This document shows, piece by piece, positions 61,574-64,000 of a stretch of DNA of 64,000 bases; position 1 is the stretch's first letter; the number at the start of each line of letters is the position of its first letter. The notes beneath the pieces are model-generated. The model had not been told where the DNA came from. It made no database searches and worked only from the letters and a program-made list of their open reading frames with translations. The stretch comes from JAWXCE01 sp033764775. GTDB lineage: Bacteria > Pseudomonadota > Alphaproteobacteria > Rhizobiales > Rhodomicrobiaceae. The position numbers and the translations under genes were made by a program. The DNA is taken from positions 62,001 through 126,000 of the forward strand of contig JANRIQ010000032.1 in the NCBI GenBank assembly GCA_033764775.1, given 5' to 3'.

Positions 61574-62581
61574 TCATCGCAGCATCTGACTGGGGTCGAA
61601 ATTCATCGTGATCTCCCGCCACTGGTCGTATTTTGCAACGGGCATGAACGAGTAGGGGGCGCAGCGTTGCACGGCGCGCACCGCGCTGTCGGCGGCGGCG
61701 ACGAAAAACGGCGACGCGCTCGAGTTCACAATCTGCGGAGGGCGCGCCAGTTCCCCGTTGGGCCGCAACTCGATGCGCAGGCGCACGACCGCGATTTCGC
61801 CGCCGAGGCCGCCGGGCACATCCCAGCACTCCTCGATGCGCCGGCGGAAGGCGTCGATCTCATTGGCCGTGAGCGTTTCGCCCGTCCCACGCTCGGCGCC
61901 CATCACCTGCTCCTCGAACGTGGAGGGCGCGCGGCCAAGGCGCGGCGCAGGCGGAGACGGGGCTACGTCGCCGGCTGTCGGGTCGCGGTTCAAGAGCGCC
62001 GAGATGCGGTTGGGGTCGAAGCGGCTCGTCTGCTCAGGCGCGCGCGGCGGCGAGGCCTCCGCGATGCGGTCGCGCGGCGGCTCTTTCGGTTCGGGCTTCG
62101 GTTTAGGCTTCGGCTTTTCCTCGGCCTTCTTCGGCTTCGGAGGCTCGGGCTTTTTCTCCGGCGGCGCCTCCGCTGGTTCGGGCTTGGCCTCCGCCTCGGG
62201 TTTTTTCTCAGGCTCCGGCTTCTTTTCCGGCTCGGCTTTCGGCTCCGGCTTGTTCTCGGGCGCGGCCTCGGGCTTGGGCGATGGCGGGGGCGGCGCGGCG
62301 GCGGCCTGACGCACCGCCGGCTTCTCGACAGGCTTGGGCGCCGCGACCGGCTCAGGCGCCGCGTCGGGCTTTTTGTCCTCGGTCTTGGGCGGGGTCGGCG
62401 TCTCAGCCTTGCCTTCGGCTTTGCCAGCCTTCTGCTCGGTGATCTCCGACGTCGCCGTGATCTCGACAGGCACGGGCGTCAGCGGCGGCGTCGGCTTTTT
62501 GTCGCCAGTCGCAAAGTTGACGAACACCGCAGCGAAGACGATCACATGGAAGATGATGGAGGCGATGACGGCTAGTCGCAA
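61574..62581 (-). CDS. tolA: TolA-like energy-transducing protein
   Basis: Protein of 335 aa with an N-terminal membrane helix (about 3-24) and a long Pro/Glu/Lys-rich region (about 50-190), built of repeats such as PEKKPEPEKKPEAEAKPEP, that would span the periplasm. The C-terminal domain (about 235-335) has a TonB/TolA-type fold with RIEECWDVPGGL. Its position after tolQ and tolR supports TolA. It carries proton-motive energy from TolQR to TolB and Pal. Confidence 0.94.
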   Translation of the reverse strand: MRLAVIASIIFHVIVFAAVFVNFATGDKKPTPPLTPVPVEITATSEITEQKAGKAEGKAETPTPPKTEDKKPDAAPEPVAAPKPVEKPAVRQAAAAPPPPSPKPEAAPENKPEPKAEPEKKPEPEKKPEAEAKPEPAEAPPEKKPEPPKPKKAEEKPKPKPKPEPKEPPRDRIAEASPPRAPEQTSRFDPNRISALLNRDPTAGDVAPSPPAPRLGRAPSTFEEQVMGAERGTGETLTANEIDAFRRRIEECWDVPGGLGGEIAVVRLRIELRPNGELARPPQIVNSSASPFFVAAADSAVRAVQRCAPYSFMPVAKYDQWREITMNFDPSQMLR

Positions 62582-62591
62582 ATCACAACCC

Positions 62592-63041
62592 TCACGGAGT
62601 TTCCTCCAAAACGGTAATCAGCGAAATACGCTTGAAGCCTGCGGCGTTGATTTGCCCCATCACACGCATCAATACACCATAATTGGCGCGCTCGTCTCCC
62701 CGGACGAACACCGCGTCCTCGACATTCACCGCGCCGGCCATCGCCTGCAGTCTAGGCCGAACCTGATCCAGCGCGATCTCCTCCTCCTGGAGGAACACCT
62801 TGCCGTCCGGCTTCACGCTCAAGGTAAGCGGCGGCTTGTCGCTTTTCACCGCGCTCGCCTGGCTTTTCGGCAGTTCGACCTGCACGCCGACGGTGAGCAG
62901 CGGCGCCGCCACCATGAAAACGATCAGCAGCACAAGCATCACATCCACGAACGGCGTGACGTTGATCTCCGACATCGGGACGTGCCTGCGGCCGCGCCGG
63001 CCCGATCGCCCTCCGCCTCCCCCTTGCAAACTGGCGCCCAT
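62592..63041 (-). CDS. tolR: TolR, ExbD-type inner-membrane protein
   Basis: Protein of 149 aa. One helix at about 31-50 (FVDVMLVLLIVFMVAAPLLT) contains the conserved proton-path Asp33, preceded by MSEINVTP. The C-terminal periplasmic domain has the family pattern VFVRGDERANYGVLMRVMGQ. The N-terminal Gly/Arg-rich stretch is longer than usual. It abuts tolQ, with no gap. Confidence 0.97.
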   Translation of the reverse strand: MGASLQGGGGGRSGRRGRRHVPMSEINVTPFVDVMLVLLIVFMVAAPLLTVGVQVELPKSQASAVKSDKPPLTLSVKPDGKVFLQEEEIALDQVRPRLQAMAGAVNVEDAVFVRGDERANYGVLMRVMGQINAAGFKRISLITVLEETP

Positions 63042-63749
63042 TTACGGCCTCAGGTCGATCTGGCGAGAGACGATCGCGGTGAATTCATCCGCGAACGCCT
63101 CCAGCCGCTGGGCGTGCTTGGCCGCCTCATGGGTGAACTGGTTGTAGAAAATCACCGCTGGAATGGCCGCGAGAAGCCCCAGCGCGGTGGCGAACAGCGC
63201 CTCCGCGATGCCGGGCGCGACTACATCGAGGGAGGTGTTTTTCGAGGCCGCGATCGCCTGAAAGCTCGTCATGATGCCCCACACCGTGCCGAACAGCCCC
63301 ACAAACGGCGTCACCGAGCCGACCGTCGCCAAGAATAGCAACCGCTTTTCGAGTTTATCCATCTCGCGCCCGATGGTCACGTTCATCACGCGCTCAATGC
63401 GCATCTGCGCGCCGGGTGAGGGCTTAGCGCCGCCCTCCACCGAACGCCGCCATTCGCGCATGGCCGCGACGAACAGCGCCGACATGAGCGTGGTGCGCTT
63501 TTGAGACAGGCCGAGATACAGCTCGTCGAGCGATTGCCCGGACCAGAACACGCGCTCGAATTCGTCAGCCTCACGCCGCGCGCGCCCGAACGCGAACAGC
63601 TTCTCAATGATGATGGCCCAGCCCCAAACGCTGGCGAGCACGAGGCCCACCATCACCGCCTGCACGACGATGTGAGCTTGCAGGAAAAGCTCCAGGAAAG
63701 AGAACCCAGCGCCGGCATGCGGAAGCGGTGCTGTTGCGATAGGGTCCAT
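63042..63749 (-). CDS. tolQ: TolQ, MotA/ExbB-type proton channel
   Basis: Protein of 235 aa from the ATG at 63749, with GAGGTT ahead. Three membrane helices lie at about 18-40, 137-159 and 170-195. The family core LLFLATVGSVTPFVGLFGTV and GIAEALFATALGLLAAIPAV is present. With TolR it harnesses the proton gradient for the Tol-Pal complex. It opens the block that runs to glmM. Confidence 0.97.
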   Translation of the reverse strand: MDPIATAPLPHAGAGFSFLELFLQAHIVVQAVMVGLVLASVWGWAIIIEKLFAFGRARREADEFERVFWSGQSLDELYLGLSQKRTTLMSALFVAAMREWRRSVEGGAKPSPGAQMRIERVMNVTIGREMDKLEKRLLFLATVGSVTPFVGLFGTVWGIMTSFQAIAASKNTSLDVVAPGIAEALFATALGLLAAIPAVIFYNQFTHEAAKHAQRLEAFADEFTAIVSRQIDLRP

Positions 63750-64000
63750 TGTATTTTCAACCTCGTTGCGTGGCGCGTCTCCGCGCGGGATGAAACGCAA
63801 CAATTCCGCGGAAATAGGGCTGTCAGCCCCTATAGTAACCCAGCGTCGTTCCGTCGCTTCGGATTAGCACCGCACGCGCCACTTTTCCACAACCAGAGCG
63901 CGAAGGCGATCGCAAGCCTGCGTGATTCGGCTCACGAATGATCGTGAGCGCCGCCATTACGGCGTTCAGTCTGCTGCGTCTCGTGGTTCGGCGTCCAGGG
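63750..64000. other. Upstream region of tolQ with a dyad
   Basis: No supported gene is seen in this 250-base stretch at the window edge. It holds GGGCTG-T-CAGCCC (63817-63829) and, on the minus strand, a possible -10 box TACTAT (63832-63837) for tolQ transcription. The ybgC gene that often precedes tolQ is not within reach of the window. Confidence 0.4.

Noticed and set aside
62090..62330. Repeat-like block suggestive of a short tandem array
   Set aside because: It encodes the Pro/Glu/Lys spacer of TolA; the repetition follows from the amino-acid bias and has no spacers like CRISPR.
61121..62575. Plus-strand frame of 484 codons over tolB/tolA
   Set aside because: The Leu/Arg/Gly low-complexity product is the antisense reading of the Pro/Glu/Lys-rich TolA linker.

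Overview
The window is a high-GC chromosomal segment of an alphaproteobacterium, most likely of the order Hyphomicrobiales (Rhizobiales). Support comes from a tRNA-His with no G(-1) and with A73, two adjacent phasins of the PHA-granule type, a PabB-PabC fusion, a serC leader RNA and the run tolQ-tolR-tolA-tolB-pal-cpoB-tilS-ftsH-folP-glmM. The genus cannot be set from the sequence alone. No rRNA, CRISPR array, insertion sequence, integrase or prophage gene was seen.

Layout: 1-7.5 kb holds, on the minus strand, a 27-aa microprotein followed by kdpF-A-B-C-D-E (high-affinity K+ uptake; kdpE runs off the left edge). A PAS-type histidine kinase lies upstream of it. 9-10 kb has two phasins behind a long palindrome, then tRNA-His and a flavoprotein. 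A secreted DUF1036 protein follows. 12.7-23.2 kb looks like an accessory catabolic island. A GntR/FCD regulator faces a tightly packed ten-gene operon: DUF1185 protein, alpha/beta hydrolase, flavin reductase with a degenerate Nudix tail, luciferase-like monooxygenase, aldehyde dehydrogenase, spermidine/putrescine-type ABC importer (2 permeases, binding protein, ATPase) and an unassigned 266-aa protein. Parts of it are visibly lower in G+C than the flanks, and tRNA-Arg(ACG) bounds it on the right.

23.5-31.7 kb is mixed core sequence: a membrane histidine kinase with a disulfide-oxidoreductase homologue that has lost one redox cysteine, phosphoglycerate mutase, a secreted caspase-like protein overlapping an L,D-transpeptidase, a DUF2244 protein, endonuclease III and an adenosine kinase. 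31.7-35 kb is the rpmH-rnpA-yidC-engB locus. 35-43 kb holds secreted unknowns, a two-component system, an SRPBCC protein, pabBC, mutM and ubiE. 43-46 kb has a deoxyhypusine-synthase-like polyamine enzyme and a three-gene envelope module with an HMA protein. 46-49.3 kb is serC-GNAT-serA under a structured leader. 49.4-51.1 kb is a yadGH-like ABC exporter. 51.2-63.8 kb is the glmM to tolQ block, with two unlisted tandem micro-lipoproteins between pal and tolB.

How the parts fit: the tol-pal genes and the adjacent micro-lipoproteins concern outer-membrane integrity. The serine genes form one operon. The accessory operon would import a small, probably cationic or amine-bearing solute, oxygenate it with FMNH2, hydrolyse the product and oxidise the resulting aldehyde, all under control of the GntR regulator. 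The substrate is unknown.
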